Positions 9,732 to 18,992 of a stretch of DNA of 64,000 nt are shown in pieces (position 1 is the stretch's first letter; each line of letters opens with the position of its first letter). The notes beneath the pieces were generated by a model. The model was given only the letters and a program-made list of their open reading frames with translations, was not told the origin of the DNA and searched no databases. Origin of the DNA: Phycisphaerae bacterium (GTDB lineage: Bacteria; Planctomycetota; Phycisphaerae; Tepidisphaerales; Tepidisphaeraceae); assembly GCA_026004655.1 (NCBI GenBank), contig BPJO01000006.1, positions 1-64,000 on the forward strand. The letters run 5' to 3'. The position numbers were made by a program, and so were the translations under genes.

Positions 9732-9760
9732 TTGGTTGAATCGAATCCAAAAGCTATAGT
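9732..9760 (+). promoter_or_regulatory. Probable sigma-70 promoter of cdaA
   Basis: TTGGTT (9732-9737) and TATAGT (9755-9760) are separated by 17 bases. Transcription would begin near 9767, only a few bases before the cdaA ATG at 9774, so the message would be nearly leaderless. No clear ribosome binding site is seen before this ATG. Confidence 0.5.
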
Positions 9761-9773
9761 GTAGACAGTATTC

Positions 9774-10685
9774 ATGCTACTTGTGACACTCTGGGACAAT
9801 TTCAACGCCTTTTTTCGCTCTTTAGCGACGTATTCGATTTGGCAGGTGCTGATCGAATTGTCGCTGATTTGGGTGGTGGTTTTTTGGGTGCTGCGTTTCC
9901 TTCAGGGGACACGTGGCGCACGGTTGCTTCGTGGAATCGTGCTACTTTTGATTTCGTTTTACGTGATTTTTGAGCTCTTATCGAGCATCTTGGATTTGAA
10001 CCGGATCAAGTACCTGTACGACCGTTTTCTATTTTTCATCGCCGCAGCAGTCATCGTGGTTTTTCAACCGGAATTACGACGTGCCTTGATGCGTCTGGGG
10101 GAAACCAAACTGTTCCGGACGATCTCGACCGCATTATCCGATCAGATCGACGCTTTGGTCGAAGCCGCCATGTTCTGTTCGAGACGAAAGATCGGAATGC
10201 TGGTTGCCATCGAGCGAGACGTGGGATTGGGTGGAATCGCCGATAGTGGAACTCGTCTGAACGCCGAGCTCTCTTCAGAATTGCTGAACACGATCTTTTG
10301 GCCTAATTCTCCGTTGCACGATCTGGGAGTGATCGTCAGCAATGGTAGAATCACCTGGGCAGGTGTTCAGTTTCCCTTGGCTGAGTCCGGTGATTTGGAA
10401 AAAGAACTCGGATCACGTCACCGTGCTGCCGTGGGTCTGAGCCAGGAATCCGACGCGGTGGTGCTAGTGGTTTCGGAGGAAACCGGTGATATTTCGATCG
10501 CCGAAAGGGGTGTTCTCTACCGTAAACTTTCTCCCGAAGCGCTTCGGGACACGCTCGAGGAACTGTTGGGAGGCGGAAACAAATCGATCAAACAGATCGT
10601 GACCGATAACCGTTCGGAAACCCAAGTGATTCATTCCAAGTCATCAACCCCCACAAGCGATGGATCGAGTGATAAAGCGGCTTGA
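9774..10685 (+). CDS. cdaA: Membrane diadenylate cyclase (c-di-AMP synthase, CdaA type)
   Basis: A 303-residue protein with three N-terminal membrane segments (about residues 20-105) and a DAC domain (about 110-245). It makes cyclic di-AMP from two ATP. The RHR motif (residues 215-217, GSRHRAAVG) is intact. The usual DGA motif is changed: the sequence reads LHDLGVIV with Asp183 kept but Gly-Ala replaced by Leu-Gly. The C-terminal 40 residues are Ser/Thr-rich. The gene overlaps the YbbR-domain gene by 26 bases, the classic cdaA-cdaR arrangement. Confidence 0.9.
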   Translation: MLLVTLWDNFNAFFRSLATYSIWQVLIELSLIWVVVFWVLRFLQGTRGARLLRGIVLLLISFYVIFELLSSILDLNRIKYLYDRFLFFIAAAVIVVFQPELRRALMRLGETKLFRTISTALSDQIDALVEAAMFCSRRKIGMLVAIERDVGLGGIADSGTRLNAELSSELLNTIFWPNSPLHDLGVIVSNGRITWAGVQFPLAESGDLEKELGSRHRAAVGLSQESDAVVLVVSEETGDISIAERGVLYRKLSPEALRDTLEELLGGGNKSIKQIVTDNRSETQVIHSKSSTPTSDGSSDKAA

Positions 10686-11715
10686 ACAACTTCTTCCCCG
10701 GAACAAGGCCCAGCTCCTGGAGATGGCCAAGACCCTGTCATTGGTGACCATCCTGACCCTGTTGATCTGGATTTACGCCGAACGAGCCCAAAATGACAAA
10801 GCCAGTCTCCAGCTCGAACTAGATGTGTTTGTGTCCAACCCGACGCAATTTGCAACACTGATCGAACCGAGCAACGCCCCGATCACGGTAGAGATCGAAG
10901 GTCCGCGTTCAAAACTGGACCAGTTGAGAACGCAGTTGGAACGTCGGATCCGTGTCGTTCTACCCGACAACTATGACCCCGACACTGAAAACAATATACC
11001 CGTCGTCCCCTTATTAAATGATTACCCGGAAATCCGGGCTTTGGGTGTCACGGTGACCAGTGCCTCCCCGGGGACCATCAGGGTTCGGATCGATCCCAAG
11101 CGGACGATCAAAGTCCCGGTGGTATTGCCTGCGGATCTTCCGGTATCGATATCGGACGTGTCGATTGATCCACCGAGTGTCGAAGTAACCGGCCCTGCCG
11201 CGGTGTTGTCCAGACTCTTCCCCACACCCAAATCAGGAATCCCACTGGACCTGAGCAGTGCGATAGAAAAGCTGAATACCCCCGGAAATCACCGACTGGA
11301 AAATGTTCCTTTGCAGATTCCCCGTGAAACGGGTTTGCAAGTTAAACCTACGAGAATCAACAGCGTTCGGATCGACATCAATACACGTGAAACTGAATTG
11401 ATCCTTCGGACAGTTCCGCTAGTGATTCAACAGCCGCTTCCGACCGTTAACCGCTGGGAGATCACGACCAGGGAAAAAACGCTGACCAACATCCGGGTTC
11501 GAGGTCCTGCATCGGAAATCGCCAAGCTTCAGTCCGTGGATAATAAACCGCCTGACATACTCCCGGTGGCGGTCCTGAGACTGACCAACGACGATCGAAA
11601 CGCGACGGATATCGTAAGACCCGTATCGATCGAGGGACTTCCACCAGGGGTTTCTCTGGTCGGACCCCCACCGGCGGTGGAGTTTTCGGTCCGCGAACTG
11701 GCCCCGCGAGAATAG
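10660..11715 (+). CDS. YbbR-domain protein, CdaR-like regulator of diadenylate cyclase
   Basis: A 351-residue protein with one N-terminal membrane helix (about residues 22-42, LSLVTILTLLIWIYAE) followed by repeated YbbR-like beta domains (for example ITVEIEGPRSKLDQL, VEVTGPAAVLSRL, IRVRGPASEIAKL). Proteins of this type sit outside the membrane and modulate CdaA. The start at 10660 lies inside the end of cdaA, so the two are translated together. No enzymatic motif is present. Confidence 0.85.
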   Translation: MDRVIKRLEQLLPRNKAQLLEMAKTLSLVTILTLLIWIYAERAQNDKASLQLELDVFVSNPTQFATLIEPSNAPITVEIEGPRSKLDQLRTQLERRIRVVLPDNYDPDTENNIPVVPLLNDYPEIRALGVTVTSASPGTIRVRIDPKRTIKVPVVLPADLPVSISDVSIDPPSVEVTGPAAVLSRLFPTPKSGIPLDLSSAIEKLNTPGNHRLENVPLQIPRETGLQVKPTRINSVRIDINTRETELILRTVPLVIQQPLPTVNRWEITTREKTLTNIRVRGPASEIAKLQSVDNKPPDILPVAVLRLTNDDRNATDIVRPVSIEGLPPGVSLVGPPPAVEFSVRELAPRE

Positions 11716-11772
11716 GTTCTTCGTCCGACGCGATCCGAATCCGTCGAAACGTTCATAAGAGAGATGATGATC

Positions 11773-13044
11773 ATGAGTGACGCATATGCTTATGTAGAAC
11801 AACTCGGAAAAAACGCTCGATCGGCTGCGACAAAACTCATGCGGACGACCGGTCAACAGCGTAATCAGGCGCTTCGGGTCATGGCGCAATCCATCCGCCA
11901 ATCCCGAGACGAATTAATCCGGGAAAACGCCAAAGACATCCAGGAGGCCGAGTCCGAAGGTCTGGCCAGACCGCTGATCGAACGTCTTCGACTCAATGAA
12001 AAACGCATCGAAGCCATGGCCAGTGGGATCGAATCCATCGCCGGTCAGACGGACCCGGTCGGACAGACGATCGAGGGTTATAATCGTCCGGACGGGCTTC
12101 GGATCGAGAAAAGACGTGTCCCGATCGGCGTGATCCTATTTTTCTATGAATCGCGCCCGAATGTCACTTCCGACGCAGCCGCTCTATGCCTGAAAAGCGG
12201 AAACGCCATCATCCTCCGAGGCGGCAAAGAAGCAATTCACTCCAACCGCGCTATTTCACGGATCATCAGCCGATCCGTCGAACAGGCGGGACTCCCCCCC
12301 CACGCTGTTCAGATTATCGAAAACACCGACCGTGCACTCGTTCCCCTGATCCTCAAACTCGACCGGTACATCGACCTGGCTATCCCCCGAGGCGGGGAAT
12401 CCCTGATCAAAACCGTCGTTTCCGAAGCCACCATGCCCGTGCTAAAACATTTCACCGGTAACTGCCACATCTACATCGATCGGCACCTCGAGGGTATCGA
12501 ACAACAGGTGATCAAAGTCTGCGTCAACGCCAAAACCAGCTACCCCGGAGGGGCTGTCTGTAACGCCGTCGAACATATCCTGATCCATCGGGATACCGTC
12601 GATCAGATTCTGCTTCCACTTTGTCAAGCGTTACACGAGCGTGGAGTCGAAGTTCGCGGGGATAAAACCGTTACCCAACGATTTGCACAAGCCAAACCGG
12701 CTACCGAATCAGACTGGGACCAGGAATATCTCGCCTTTATCGTGGGCATCAAGATAGTTGACTCCGTGGAACAGGCCATCGAACACATCAACCAACACGG
12801 TTCTCATCATACCGACGCGATTTTGAGCACGTCACTGACCACCATCGATGCTTTCGTGGCGGGGGTTGATTCGGCCAGCGTCATGATCAACGCCTCCACC
12901 CGTTTTGCCGACGGCGGGGAGTACCTGCTGGGCGCCGAGATCGGAATCTCCACCGACAAACTTCATGCCCGAGGACCAATGGGCGCAGCCGACTTAACCA
13001 CGTACAAATGGATCGTCACCGGTCAAGGACATATCCGGGAATGA
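11773..13044 (+). CDS. proA: Gamma-glutamyl phosphate reductase
   Basis: A 423-residue ProA protein. It reduces gamma-glutamyl phosphate to glutamate-5-semialdehyde with NADPH in proline synthesis. Visible family motifs are GVILFFYESRPNVTSDAAALCLKSGNAIILRGGKEA, the catalytic cysteine in SYPGGAVCNAVEHILIH, and the end FADGGEYLLGAEIGISTDKLHARGPMGAADLTTYKW. Three in-frame ATG codons lie at 11764, 11767 and 11773; the last is preferred because AAGAGAG (11757-11763) is then nine bases away. proB is not adjacent. Confidence 0.92.
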   Translation: MSDAYAYVEQLGKNARSAATKLMRTTGQQRNQALRVMAQSIRQSRDELIRENAKDIQEAESEGLARPLIERLRLNEKRIEAMASGIESIAGQTDPVGQTIEGYNRPDGLRIEKRRVPIGVILFFYESRPNVTSDAAALCLKSGNAIILRGGKEAIHSNRAISRIISRSVEQAGLPPHAVQIIENTDRALVPLILKLDRYIDLAIPRGGESLIKTVVSEATMPVLKHFTGNCHIYIDRHLEGIEQQVIKVCVNAKTSYPGGAVCNAVEHILIHRDTVDQILLPLCQALHERGVEVRGDKTVTQRFAQAKPATESDWDQEYLAFIVGIKIVDSVEQAIEHINQHGSHHTDAILSTSLTTIDAFVAGVDSASVMINASTRFADGGEYLLGAEIGISTDKLHARGPMGAADLTTYKWIVTGQGHIRE

Positions 13045-13097
13045 TCCCCGAAATGTCGGGATCTCCCCGATTTCCCACAGGAAAAAGGGATTCGACA

Positions 13098-14294
13098 TCA
13101 TCTCATGCTCGATTCGATGTCCTGAACCGTTTTAGGAACTGCTTGAGTGATATTCCGATGACCGTTGCGGGTAATCACCAAATCATCCTCGATCCGGATC
13201 CCCACTTTTCGTTCCGGCAGGTAAATCCCCGGTTCGATGGTGATCACCATTCCCGGTTTCAACGGATGATCCGGAACGACATCATGCACGTTCAGGCCCA
13301 GGGGGTGTCCGATCGAGTGGATGAAGGCATCACTCAGACCCGCTTTTTCGATCACGGATCGAGCCGCTGAGTCGATCTCCCAGAACCTCGCACCGGGTCG
13401 GGAAGCCTTGATGGCTTGGGATTGGGCTTTGAGGACGATTTCGTACAACTCGCGTTGTTCCGACGTGAATCGGCCGCTGACCGGAAATGTTCGAGTGATA
13501 TCCGAAGCATACCCGCCAAAAGAGGCTGCCGAATCGATCACCACAAGATCTCCGTCTTCCAGGGGTCGGTCATTATCCACGTAATGCAGAACCGTGCCAT
13601 TAATCCCACTTCCGACGATCGTTCCGTAAGCCACATCCCCACCTTGTTGCCGGTAGACTGTTTCCAGGGCCAGTTGAATCTGGGATTCATTGACTCCCGG
13701 ACGAATGTGTCGAATCACCTGCTGATAAGCCGAAACCGTGATCCGAGCGGCCTGTTCGATGAGTCGAAGTTCTGCCGGGGATTTGACGGCACGCATGGTG
13801 GTCAGTAGTTGGGTCTGGTCTTCGATGCGAACCCCGGGAACCCTCTGGGCCACCTGTTGAAAGATCTTTAAATCCGCCGAAGGTTCGGAAGGATAAACCG
13901 AAAAGGGCAACAAACAGGCCGCTCGTTTGCTGCGTCTCAAGGCAACGGTCACCATAGCCGGCAGATGATTTGTTCGGTAAATCGACTCGAATCCGGTTTT
14001 TTGACGCAATGATTCACTGATTCGTTCCCGGTAACCGTCCCACCGTTCGGCTTCGGTATCCAGTGGTTTGAGAAAGAGGCTGATCCGACGACGGGGGTTG
14101 TCGTTCTGAGGATCAAACAGAATCGCGGCCCCTCGTTCACGGGTTATTCCTGTCAGGTAAACGAAGTTTTCGTCCGCTTGCCATTTTCCGATCCGTGGCA
14201 GCGGATGCTCCCCGGAAAAAACCAACCCGACTGCCCCGTCAAGCTGCCTCAACAGAGTTTCACGACGTTTTCGGTATTCACGTGGTTCGATCAT
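13098..14294 (-). CDS. pepP: Xaa-Pro aminopeptidase (M24 metallopeptidase)
   Basis: A 398-residue aminopeptidase P-like enzyme. The N-terminal creatinase-type domain is followed by the M24 fold with the five metal ligands: Asp in VIDSAASFG, Asp in YASDITRTF, His in SIGHPLGL, Glu in TIEPGIYL and Glu in GIRIEDDLV. It removes an N-terminal residue before proline. The ATG at 14294 (MIEPREYRKRRE) fits the family start; an upstream TTG at 14333 would only add a poorly matching 13-residue extension. The gene converges with proA with a 53-base gap. Confidence 0.9.
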   Translation of the reverse strand: MIEPREYRKRRETLLRQLDGAVGLVFSGEHPLPRIGKWQADENFVYLTGITRERGAAILFDPQNDNPRRRISLFLKPLDTEAERWDGYRERISESLRQKTGFESIYRTNHLPAMVTVALRRSKRAACLLPFSVYPSEPSADLKIFQQVAQRVPGVRIEDQTQLLTTMRAVKSPAELRLIEQAARITVSAYQQVIRHIRPGVNESQIQLALETVYRQQGGDVAYGTIVGSGINGTVLHYVDNDRPLEDGDLVVIDSAASFGGYASDITRTFPVSGRFTSEQRELYEIVLKAQSQAIKASRPGARFWEIDSAARSVIEKAGLSDAFIHSIGHPLGLNVHDVVPDHPLKPGMVITIEPGIYLPERKVGIRIEDDLVITRNGHRNITQAVPKTVQDIESSMR

Positions 14295-14415
14295 TTTGGA
14301 AAGTTTATCCGCAAATATTGTACGAATCGACAACCGTTCACGCCCGAGCTACTGTGACAATAGGATATAGACCGTTCGGACGATCTTGTCTTATCCGGAA
14401 CCGCTAGGAACCACC

Positions 14416-15273
14416 ATGATTGACACTCACCATCATTTCTGGAGATACAACCCTGTGGATTTTGACTGGATCGGGGATGAGATGGCTTGCCTTCGTCGTC
14501 ATTTCGGACCCGAAGACCTAGAACCGGTGCTACGATGTCATGGTGTGGATCGAGTCATCAGTGTACAGGCGCGCCAGTCGGTGGAAGAGACCTCGGACCT
14601 CCTGGAATATAAAAGACAATATTCTCGGATCGCTGGGGTGATCGGATGGTTGCCTTTGCGTTCCGAACATTTCGCGAGGTGGCTGGAATCCTTTTCCACT
14701 CATCAAAAGGCGTTGGTGGGACTCAGACACGTCGTTCAGGGAGAACCGCCCGGGTTTCTAGACGATAACGCTTTGAATCAGGGCATCCGGCAGCTGACTT
14801 CACGTGGGCTTGTCTTTGACCTGCTGGTCTTTGCACATCAGCTCTCTGAAACGATCCGTTTCGTGGACCGCCATCCGGAGCAGATTTTTGTGCTGGATCA
14901 TCTAGGTAAACCCCCGATCCGTTCCGGAGCGATCGAACCTTGGAAATCGGACATCCGGGAACTGGCAGCAAGAAGAAACGTCTTCTGCAAGATTTCCGGG
15001 GGCATCACCGAACTGGATCTGAACTGGGAGCCGGACCGGTTAAAACCTTATCTGGACGAAGCTTTGGAAGCGTTCGGAGCGGATCGTCTGATGTTCGGCT
15101 CGAACTGGCCGGTCATTGAATCGGCCGGGGGATACGATCGGTGGTTGAGTTTTGTCCGAGACTGGGCTGCTCGACTCAGCGTGACGGAACAGGATTCCCT
15201 GTTCACGAGCTGTGCTGAACGTGTTTACCTGAAACGACCCGCTGAGAGCAAATCCGACCTCGATATCGGTTGA
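14416..15273 (+). CDS. Amidohydrolase-2 family lactonase-like hydrolase (COG3618)
   Basis: A 285-residue TIM-barrel hydrolase. The start MIDTHHHFWRYNP carries the metal-binding HxH; FVLDHLGKPPI and RLMFGSNWPV provide the later His and the Asp/Ser region. It resembles L-fuconolactonase and L-rhamnono-lactonase type enzymes, which open sugar lactones in non-phosphorylated deoxysugar pathways. That would fit the nearby fucose/rhamnose BMC genes, but other lactones are possible. The ATG at 14416 is favoured over an upstream TTG at 14386 because the family begins with the HHHFW motif. Confidence 0.82.
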   Translation: MIDTHHHFWRYNPVDFDWIGDEMACLRRHFGPEDLEPVLRCHGVDRVISVQARQSVEETSDLLEYKRQYSRIAGVIGWLPLRSEHFARWLESFSTHQKALVGLRHVVQGEPPGFLDDNALNQGIRQLTSRGLVFDLLVFAHQLSETIRFVDRHPEQIFVLDHLGKPPIRSGAIEPWKSDIRELAARRNVFCKISGGITELDLNWEPDRLKPYLDEALEAFGADRLMFGSNWPVIESAGGYDRWLSFVRDWAARLSVTEQDSLFTSCAERVYLKRPAESKSDLDIG

Positions 15274-15287
15274 TCGTGCACGAGCTT

Positions 15288-16370
15288 TCAGACCGGTAAG
15301 GTGGGTTGGCGTTTTCCACTAATTTCGTAGACGTACGCGAGAATTTCCGCCACGGCGGCATAAAACTTTTCGGGAATTTCCTGACCGACTTCCACGTCCC
15401 TATAAATCGCCCGGGCCAACGGTGGACGCTCGAGAATCGGAATCCCGTGCTCGGCAGCGACCTCCCGGATGCGAAAAGCCAGGTAATCCGCCCCCTTCGC
15501 AACCACTTTGGGTGCATTCATCCGGTCCGGATCGTATTGAATAGCCACCGCATAGTGCGTGGGATTGGTTACGATAAAGTCCGCCTTAGGAACGTCTTGA
15601 CGAATGCGTTGGGTAGCTCGCTGGAGCTGAATCTGACGACGCCGCTGTTTCACAAGCGGATCACCCTCCATGCGTTTCATTTCTTCCTTGACCTGCTGTT
15701 TGGTCATTTTGAGCTGCTGTTCGTTTTTGTACCGTTGGTAGGCATAATCGAGGATCGCCAGGACCAGAAGAAGCACCGCGATGCGAAGACCAATGTCATA
15801 CACGATTTGCGTCCCTAATGAGAAAATCTGCTCGGCTGACAGCTGTGTGGCTGCGACAATCAAGCCGATCTTTCCGTGGACGGCCGAATAAGCAACCAGA
15901 GTGATTAGCACCAGTTTCGCCAGGTTCATTAAAAGGCTGACGATTCCCTGACCGCCCCCGAATATGCGTTTGATTCCTCGGGCGGGATTGAGCATCTCCA
16001 GTTTGGGTTGGATACGCTTGGTGCTGAGGAAAAAACCGACCTGAACGAGATTGATCGCGATCGCGACCAGAACAAAACCCGCCAGAACCGGACCCAAAGC
16101 CACCGCAACACGCACCAACAATTGGAAAAACGCCTCAGCCAACGAAGGGGGAGAGAAATCAGAAAGCGCGTCATGCCCGAGCATCCGCCGCATGACATCC
16201 CGAAGCGTGGTCATGATACCCGAACCGAAGAAATTGAGCAGGAGCATAGCCGCGAGAAACAACACCGCAGCCGTCAAGTCCTGTGATCGGGCGATCTGTC
16301 CGTTTTCTCTGGCCTCTTGACGACGCCGGGGCGTCGGTGCCTCTGTTTTATCTCCGTAATCATCGGCCAT
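15288..16370 (-). CDS. flhB: Flagellar export apparatus switch protein FlhB
   Basis: A 360-residue FlhB. The N-terminal half has four membrane segments; the cytoplasmic domain holds the self-cleaving NPTH motif (residues 269-272), where cleavage between Asn and Pro changes export from rod/hook to filament substrates. The start KTEAPTPRRRQEARENGQ is typical. Its start overlaps the end of fliR by 11 bases, and it is the last gene of the flagellar block on this strand. Confidence 0.95.
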   Translation of the reverse strand: MADDYGDKTEAPTPRRRQEARENGQIARSQDLTAAVLFLAAMLLLNFFGSGIMTTLRDVMRRMLGHDALSDFSPPSLAEAFFQLLVRVAVALGPVLAGFVLVAIAINLVQVGFFLSTKRIQPKLEMLNPARGIKRIFGGGQGIVSLLMNLAKLVLITLVAYSAVHGKIGLIVAATQLSAEQIFSLGTQIVYDIGLRIAVLLLVLAILDYAYQRYKNEQQLKMTKQQVKEEMKRMEGDPLVKQRRRQIQLQRATQRIRQDVPKADFIVTNPTHYAVAIQYDPDRMNAPKVVAKGADYLAFRIREVAAEHGIPILERPPLARAIYRDVEVGQEIPEKFYAAVAEILAYVYEISGKRQPTLPV

Positions 16371-17139
16371 GATGCCCCCAGAGCTGATGAACCAGAGCGA
16401 GTTGATCGGCCAAAGACGCCTGCAAGGCCTCGCTAGACAAGGTGATACCCAGAATCAAGACCAGTATCCCCACGATCGCCCGAATGGACAGACCGGCGGT
16501 CATGATATTGAACTGGGGCATCGCCCGACCGATACAACCCATTACCAGGTCGACCACGAGCATCGTAAAGAACATCGGAGCAGCCAAACGCAACGCCAGA
16601 ATCGTCGCCGCCGTTAACATGTCCAACAGGATTTCAAATAAAGGTGCATCAAACACTAGGGACAAAGGGGGCAATGTGATTAGGCTTTCCTGGACCGCCG
16701 AGATCAGAATCCGGTGCCCCCCGATCAGCAGAAACAGGACCATCGTCAGCATGAAATATAGGTCACCGATCAGCGAACCGGACTGACCGAACTGAGGATC
16801 AAAGACCTCCGACAGGTTCAAGCCCATCTGCTGCCCGATCATTTCCCCCGCCCACTGGGCGGCGATGAACGTGAGACTGACGATCAACCCCATCGCCAGT
16901 CCGAAACAGATTTCCGCACCGATCGCAAGCGTCAGCTCCCATATGGAAGAAGGAAACTGCACCGGCTGGGGTATCGCGCCGACGGCGCCCAAGGCCGCCA
17001 CCGATGCAAACATCACTTTGACACGTCGAGGCACACGGGTTGATCCGAACAACGGTGACATGATCATCAGTCCCGCCATCCTGAAAAAGACCAGGACAAA
17101 CGTCGGAACGAAGTTGATGGCGGCATTCAGATCGTTCAT
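16360..17139 (-). CDS. fliR: Flagellar export protein FliR
   Basis: A 259-residue membrane protein with about six hydrophobic segments and the FliR pattern FVLVFFRMAGLMIMSPLFG at the start and GMGLIVSLTF-like and MPQFNIMTAGLSIRAIVGI stretches later. It is part of the FliPQR export gate of the flagellar type III secretion system. It lies between fliQ and flhB in the conserved order. Confidence 0.95.
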   Translation of the reverse strand: MNDLNAAINFVPTFVLVFFRMAGLMIMSPLFGSTRVPRRVKVMFASVAALGAVGAIPQPVQFPSSIWELTLAIGAEICFGLAMGLIVSLTFIAAQWAGEMIGQQMGLNLSEVFDPQFGQSGSLIGDLYFMLTMVLFLLIGGHRILISAVQESLITLPPLSLVFDAPLFEILLDMLTAATILALRLAAPMFFTMLVVDLVMGCIGRAMPQFNIMTAGLSIRAIVGILVLILGITLSSEALQASLADQLALVHQLWGHHGR

Positions 17140-17178
17140 ACGCTATCACCTCGGTTACGAACCCATCAAACCGTGGAT

Positions 17179-17442
17179 TCAGGGCAGGCCCGCCCCGCTG
17201 AATAAAGCGGCTGCGTAGTCCAGCAATCGACGTTCGATCCAAGGCATCAGAAAAATGGCTGCCACCAGCATGGCACAGATTTTCGGAACAAACGTCAGGG
17301 TCTGTTCCTGGATCTGTGTGACCGCCTGAATGATGGAAATGATGATCCCCACGACCAGCCCCACCAACAGCATCGGTCCTGCAATCAGCATCGTGAGCAA
17401 GAGGGAGTGACGTATGTATTCTGAAGCGGATTCGATACCCAT
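17179..17442 (-). CDS. fliQ: Flagellar export protein FliQ
   Basis: An 87-residue protein with two membrane helices (LLLTMLIAGPMLLVGLVVGIII-type and VPKICAMLVAAIFLMPWI). The size and the QAVTQIQEQTLTFVPK loop match FliQ exactly. The ATG at 17442 is chosen because it gives the family length; a possible extension to 17499 is rich in Cys/Asp and does not match. It forms the export gate with FliP and FliR. Confidence 0.95.
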   Translation of the reverse strand: MGIESASEYIRHSLLLTMLIAGPMLLVGLVVGIIISIIQAVTQIQEQTLTFVPKICAMLVAAIFLMPWIERRLLDYAAALFSGAGLP

Positions 17443-17534
17443 AACACACCCGTCCTTGAGCGTGGTGCGGAGACAGTCGGATCCGTCTGTACCGCACATG
17501 ACATGTTGTTCCAGGCGCGTCCCTGCGCCTTGTA

Positions 17535-18350
17535 CTACCCAAAGCTACCCATCAGACTAGAGGTAATCAAGCGCCATCCGTCCACGAGCACAAAAAGCAG
17601 TAGTTTGAATGGTAGCGAAATCAGTACGGGGGGAAGCATCATCATCCCCATGCTGATCAGAATACTGCTGATGACCATATCGATAATCAGGAAAGGCAAA
17701 TAAATCTTGAATCCCATCAGAAAAGCGGTTTTAAGCTCGCTGAGCATGAACGCTGGAATCAGTGTGAGAGTTCCGACGTCGCTCCAGCTGCGGATCTGCG
17801 CCGACTCCGGAGAATCGCGATGGGCGTATTCGTGAAACAGATAGACATCTTCCTCATTTCCCGCCTGTTCGATCTGCGCGATCATAAAGTCGCGCAAAGG
17901 GATCTGTGCCCTACGAAGGGCTTCACGTTGGTCCATTTTCCCGTTGAGGTAGGGTTGGAGGGCTTCGTTATTGATCCGTTGCCAGGTCGGACCCATGACC
18001 AGAAACGTCATGAATAAGGCAAGTCCGATGAGGATCTGATTGGGGGGAAGCTGCTGAGTTCCCATGGCTTGTCGCAGCAGGCTGAGAACAATGACGATGC
18101 GGGTGAAGCTCGTCATCATGATCAGGATGCTCGGAGCCAGCGATAAAATGGTCAGCAAAATGATGATCTGCATCGCTGCCCCGAAATTGGCCGGGGAGGA
18201 GATGTCGGGTATCTGCACAGGACCGGACGGGGTCGGAATGGTGTTGGGAAGTGCCTGAGCCCAAACCACGGTCGATGACCCGCTGAAAATCGCGGTCACG
18301 ATCAACAGAATGATGGTTTTTCGAGCGTCCATGCCAAAAGAGCCCGGCAT
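17535..18350 (-). CDS. fliP: Flagellar export protein FliP
   Basis: A 271-residue FliP with an N-terminal signal peptide ending near VWAQA, followed by ILTILSLAPSILIMMTSFTRIVIVLSLLRQAMGTQQLPPNQI, the most conserved part of the family, and the end LKTAFLMGFKIYLPFLIIDMVISSILISMGMMM. FliP is the core of the export gate in the basal body. An alternative ATG exists six codons downstream (18332). It follows fliO with a 12-base gap. Confidence 0.95.
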   Translation of the reverse strand: MPGSFGMDARKTIILLIVTAIFSGSSTVVWAQALPNTIPTPSGPVQIPDISSPANFGAAMQIIILLTILSLAPSILIMMTSFTRIVIVLSLLRQAMGTQQLPPNQILIGLALFMTFLVMGPTWQRINNEALQPYLNGKMDQREALRRAQIPLRDFMIAQIEQAGNEEDVYLFHEYAHRDSPESAQIRSWSDVGTLTLIPAFMLSELKTAFLMGFKIYLPFLIIDMVISSILISMGMMMLPPVLISLPFKLLLFVLVDGWRLITSSLMGSFG

Positions 18351-18362
18351 CCTACCGGGGGT

Positions 18363-18992
18363 TCATTCTTTTCTGACCGCGCGGGTCAGGGTTTTCATTC
18401 GGTCGATCAATCCTTTGATCTGTTCCTGAGTGTCCTGAATAGCAGGTTCAGGATCGATCGGAGAAACCTCCGACGGATCTTGGTAGTCTTCCCGGGCTTT
18501 TCCGAACAAAAATGCGAAACAGGAACCCGATGTCGTCGAATCCGCGTGTGTTTTGATTTGCCCGACGAGCATCGCGACTTCATCCGGGTCACGGATCTCT
18601 GAAAGGGTTGACAACTGTCCACCGGAGTCTCCTACGATCAGCAACCGATGTCCGACCTGAAGAATCAGCAGGTGCTGACGGGGACTAATCGGCAAGCGTG
18701 ACAACACCCGAACGACTTGCAGGCCTTTTTGAGCATGGAGACCGGGGTACATCCTGGCCACGATCCATTTCAAAATCAGGATCAACCCCAGCACGATGCC
18801 CATCGCGATCAAAAGTCGATTCCAGTCAAATCCTGTATTTTCGACCGGTTTTGGGGGAGTTTCATTGTTTTGGGTCCGATTCCGACGAACCGGTTGATCG
18901 TCGTACCGACTGACCGGCTGGGTGGATTGGGAAAATGCGCCCGATCCGATCAACAACAAGCAAAAGATTGCCAGACGGATGTGCCCGACCAT
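18363..18992 (-). CDS. fliO: Flagellar biosynthesis protein FliO
   Basis: A 209-residue protein with a signal sequence (residues 1-21), a polar Gln/Asn/Pro-rich stretch, one membrane helix (about residues 60-80, LLIAMGIVLGLILILKWIV) and a FliO-type cytoplasmic domain (LQVVRVLSRLPISPRQHLLILQVGHRLLIVG). FliO helps assemble FliP. Its ATG overlaps the fliN stop codon (ATGA). The C-terminal 60 residues are poorly conserved. Confidence 0.88.
   Translation of the reverse strand: MVGHIRLAIFCLLLIGSGAFSQSTQPVSRYDDQPVRRNRTQNNETPPKPVENTGFDWNRLLIAMGIVLGLILILKWIVARMYPGLHAQKGLQVVRVLSRLPISPRQHLLILQVGHRLLIVGDSGGQLSTLSEIRDPDEVAMLVGQIKTHADSTTSGSCFAFLFGKAREDYQDPSEVSPIDPEPAIQDTQEQIKGLIDRMKTLTRAVRKE

Noticed and set aside
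13571-13579. DnaA box TTATCCACG suggesting oriC
   Set aside because: A single eight-of-nine match inside pepP; no cluster of boxes and no AT-rich unwinding region nearby.
13580-13600. TGGCACGGTTCTGCA on the minus strand as a sigma-54 site
   Set aside because: Spacing is one base short and it lies inside the coding sequence of pepP.
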